Shown: one piece after another, positions 62,425-64,000 of the stretch
Numbering within the stretch: position 1 is the first letter of the stretch
Layout of the letters: each line of letters starts with the position of its first letter
The notes under the pieces: generated by a model
What the model saw: only the letters and a program-made list of their open reading frames with translations
What the model was told of the DNA's origin: nothing
Databases searched by the model: none
Program-made: the position numbers and the translations under genes
Assembly: GCF_018642165.1 (NCBI RefSeq)
Contig: NZ_JAHHZM010000013.1
Location: forward strand, 62,001 to 126,000
Direction: 5' to 3'
Origin: Echinicola shivajiensis
GTDB lineage: Bacteria > Bacteroidota > Bacteroidia > Cytophagales > Cyclobacteriaceae
Length of the DNA stretch: 64,000 bases

Positions 62425-63492
62425 ATGAATGACAAGATTATATTTATTTCTATTTCCTTGGGCTTGCTGTTATGTGCCCATTTGATAATCAGGTTGTCTT
62501 TTACCTCTCTGGTTAAAAAGTTTTATAAACCCCAGTCTGTTGAAGGTAGAAAGTCTATTCAAGGCTTGTCCAATTCCCTGAAATGGGGACTGTTTTTTCT
62601 TCTTTTCCCATTATTGGAGTCGAATTTTTCTCCAGACGACTGGAGTTATATAAGCCAGTATAAAGTTTTTCAGGTGTTGTTTTATATCAACCTTGCCTGG
62701 GTGCTTATAGCACTTACTAAGATGATGAAATATTATTTTTTGGAGAATCATTCATTTAGTAAAACGGATAACCTGAAGGAAAGGCGGATGCATACTCAGG
62801 TTAGCTTTATCCAGAAAATAATAGTTGTTGTGATTGTAGTTGTGGCTTTTTCTTTGGTAATGATGAGTTTTGAGGCGGCTCGAAAGGCCGGTCAGGGTAT
62901 TCTAGCATCAGCTGGGGTGGCCGGTATAATAATAGGTCTGGCAGCCCAAAAATCAATTGCCAATCTGTTGGCTGGATTTCAAATTGCTTTTACCCAGCCT
63001 ATAAGGATAGACGATGTGGTGGTGGTCGAGGGAGAGTGGGGGAAGATAGAGGAGATCAACCTGACTTATGTTGTAGTTTGTATCTGGGATCAGCGTAGAC
63101 TTGTTTTGCCCATTTATTATTTTCTGGAAAAGCCATTTCAAAACTGGACCAGGACCACCGCAGATATTTGGGGGACAGTATTTTTATATGTAGACCATAC
63201 CATTCCTATTCAGGATTTAAAAGATAAACTCAAGCAGATTCTGGACAGTACTGATTTGTGGGACGGAAAGGTTCAAGTGCTGCAAGTAACTGAAATGAAG
63301 CCTACCATGGTGGAATTAAGGTGTTTGATGAGTGCTAAAGACAGCCCTTCTGCATTTGATTTACGTTGTTTGGTAAGAGAAAAAATGGTGGAGTATATTC
63401 AAGAAAAATATCCGGAATCCCTACCCAAAACCCGTGTTTTGATGGACCGATTGGAAGAAGTTGAATCTATCGAAAATGGTCATCCGAAATGA
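62425..63492 (+). CDS. MscS-family mechanosensitive ion channel
   Basis: A 355-residue protein with four N-terminal transmembrane segments, the last being the pore helix GILASAGVAGIIIGLAAQKS with alternating Gly/Ala packing as in MscS TM3. Then comes the beta domain (FQIAFTQPIRIDDVVVVEGE, WGKIEEINLTYVVV, RRLVLPIYYFL) and a C-terminal alpha/beta vestibule. It should open upon membrane tension to release solutes on osmotic downshift. It has one more TM than E. coli MscS, which is common. It is the only gene of its unit; 86 bases separate it from accD, which has its own promoter. Confidence 0.92.
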   Translation: MNDKIIFISISLGLLLCAHLIIRLSFTSLVKKFYKPQSVEGRKSIQGLSNSLKWGLFFLLFPLLESNFSPDDWSYISQYKVFQVLFYINLAWVLIALTKMMKYYFLENHSFSKTDNLKERRMHTQVSFIQKIIVVVIVVVAFSLVMMSFEAARKAGQGILASAGVAGIIIGLAAQKSIANLLAGFQIAFTQPIRIDDVVVVEGEWGKIEEINLTYVVVCIWDQRRLVLPIYYFLEKPFQNWTRTTADIWGTVFLYVDHTIPIQDLKDKLKQILDSTDLWDGKVQVLQVTEMKPTMVELRCLMSAKDSPSAFDLRCLVREKMVEYIQEKYPESLPKTRVLMDRLEEVESIENGHPK

Positions 63493-63530
63493 GAAAGCAA
63501 CATTTCATTTTATTTAACGGATAATACCTA

Positions 63531-63538
63531 TAAATTTG
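63531..63538 (+). promoter_or_regulatory. Candidate -7 box for accD
   Basis: TAAATTTG, an exact TAnnTTTG match, 41 bases before the accD ATG at 63579. No convincing TTG at the expected distance. Confidence 0.42.
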
Positions 63539-63578
63539 TAGTCCCTGAAAAGAAATTTTCAGCCTTAAAATACAACAT

Positions 63579-64000
63579 ATGGCTTGGTTTAAGAGAAAAG
63601 ACGCAGGAATTAAAACTTCTACTAAAGAGAAGAAAGATGCCCCAGATGGCCTTTGGTTTAAGACACCAAAGGGAAATATCATCCACACCCGTGAATTGAA
63701 GAACAATGCATTTGTGTGTCCTGATGATGATTATCATGTGAAAATTGGGTCAAAGGAATATTTTGAAATTTTATTTGATGACAATAAGTTTCAGGAGCTT
63801 GATGCCGATATGACCTCAGGTGATCCGTTGAACTTTGTGGATAGTAAACCTTATACTTCAAGAATTGAAGCTACTATCAATAAGACTGGATTGAAAGATG
63901 CTGTTCGCTATGGAGTTGGTAAGATCAACGGTCAGGATATCGTGATTGCTTCCATGGACTTTAGCTTTATTGGTGGTTCTATGGGCTCTGTTGTGGGAGA
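63579..64000 (+). CDS. accD: Acetyl-CoA carboxylase carboxyltransferase beta subunit, 5' part
   Basis: The gene runs off the window; the first 140 residues are visible. After [15 protein letters not shown] the sequence [20 protein letters not shown] and [20 protein letters not shown] align with the AccD N-terminal zinc ribbon, followed by [40 protein letters not shown] and [16 protein letters not shown], a well-conserved part of the carboxyltransferase domain. AccD with AccA transfers CO2 from biotin to acetyl-CoA to make malonyl-CoA. Only one of the four ribbon cysteines remains (VCP), so zinc is probably not bound; this loss appears usual for Bacteroidetes AccD. Confidence 0.93.
   Translation, partial: MAWFKRKDAGIKTSTKEKKDAPDGLWFKTPKGNIIHTRELKNNAFVCPDDDYHVKIGSKEYFEILFDDNKFQELDADMTSGDPLNFVDSKPYTSRIEATINKTGLKDAVRYGVGKINGQDIVIASMDFSFIGGSMGSVVG

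Overview
The window is a stretch of chromosome from a member of the Bacteroidetes, most likely a marine-type Cyclobacteriaceae or close relative (family level is inference). The evidence is the low-GC sequence with very AT-rich gaps, two SusC/SusD pairs, five proteins with type IX secretion (T9SS) C-terminal sorting domains, BshA of bacillithiol synthesis, a DUF4834 protein, a carbamoyl-phosphate synthase large chain without its allosteric domain, an AccD with a degenerate zinc ribbon, weak Shine-Dalgarno signals, and -7 boxes of the Bacteroidetes type TAnnTTTG. No rRNA, CRISPR array, prophage, transposase or plasmid gene was seen.

Layout. 1-6607: one partial and three complete T9SS cargo genes in tandem, sharing a C-terminal module behind unrelated N-terminal modules (beta-solenoid-like or glycine-rich); a fifth member lies at 36295-37986. 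6664-9905 (minus): era, der, a small acidic lipoprotein and a SprT-like metalloprotein. 10043-10115: initiator tRNA. 10714-13017: a membrane PAS sensor that stops after its histidine-kinase dimerisation helix, and a small UPF0158-like protein. 13036-16871 (minus): outer-membrane beta-barrel, BCCT transporter and tandem universal stress protein, an apparent osmolyte-uptake operon. 17215-21367: M1 peptidase, M19 dipeptidase lipoprotein, beta-propeller lipoprotein. 21982-32179: two paralogous SusC/SusD pairs, each closed by a strong terminator, with no carbohydrate enzymes beside them. 32611-36234: acyl-ACP desaturase and RecQ. 38190-42180 (minus): a tight operon of a small membrane protein, mutL and two rhomboid proteases. 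42362-48249: GH3/beta-lactamase fusion, bshA, fatty-acid-hydroxylase-like protein and a NAD-dependent epimerase-like protein. 48498-54938: sucA, sucB and lpd (2-oxoglutarate dehydrogenase), with a four-helix-bundle (S23/IVS-type) element inserted before lpd. 55276-64000: carB, DUF4834, outer-membrane protein, metzincin-like lipoprotein, CstA, MscS-type channel and the start of accD.

Most of the window is housekeeping and envelope biology. The points most worth a second look are the modular T9SS cargo family, the IVS-like cassette with an in-frame stop inside the TCA-cycle gene set, a MutL whose endonuclease motifs are eroded, the sensor without an ATPase domain, the SusCD duplication with its unusually conserved 5' ends, and paired divergent -7 boxes between era and the initiator tRNA.
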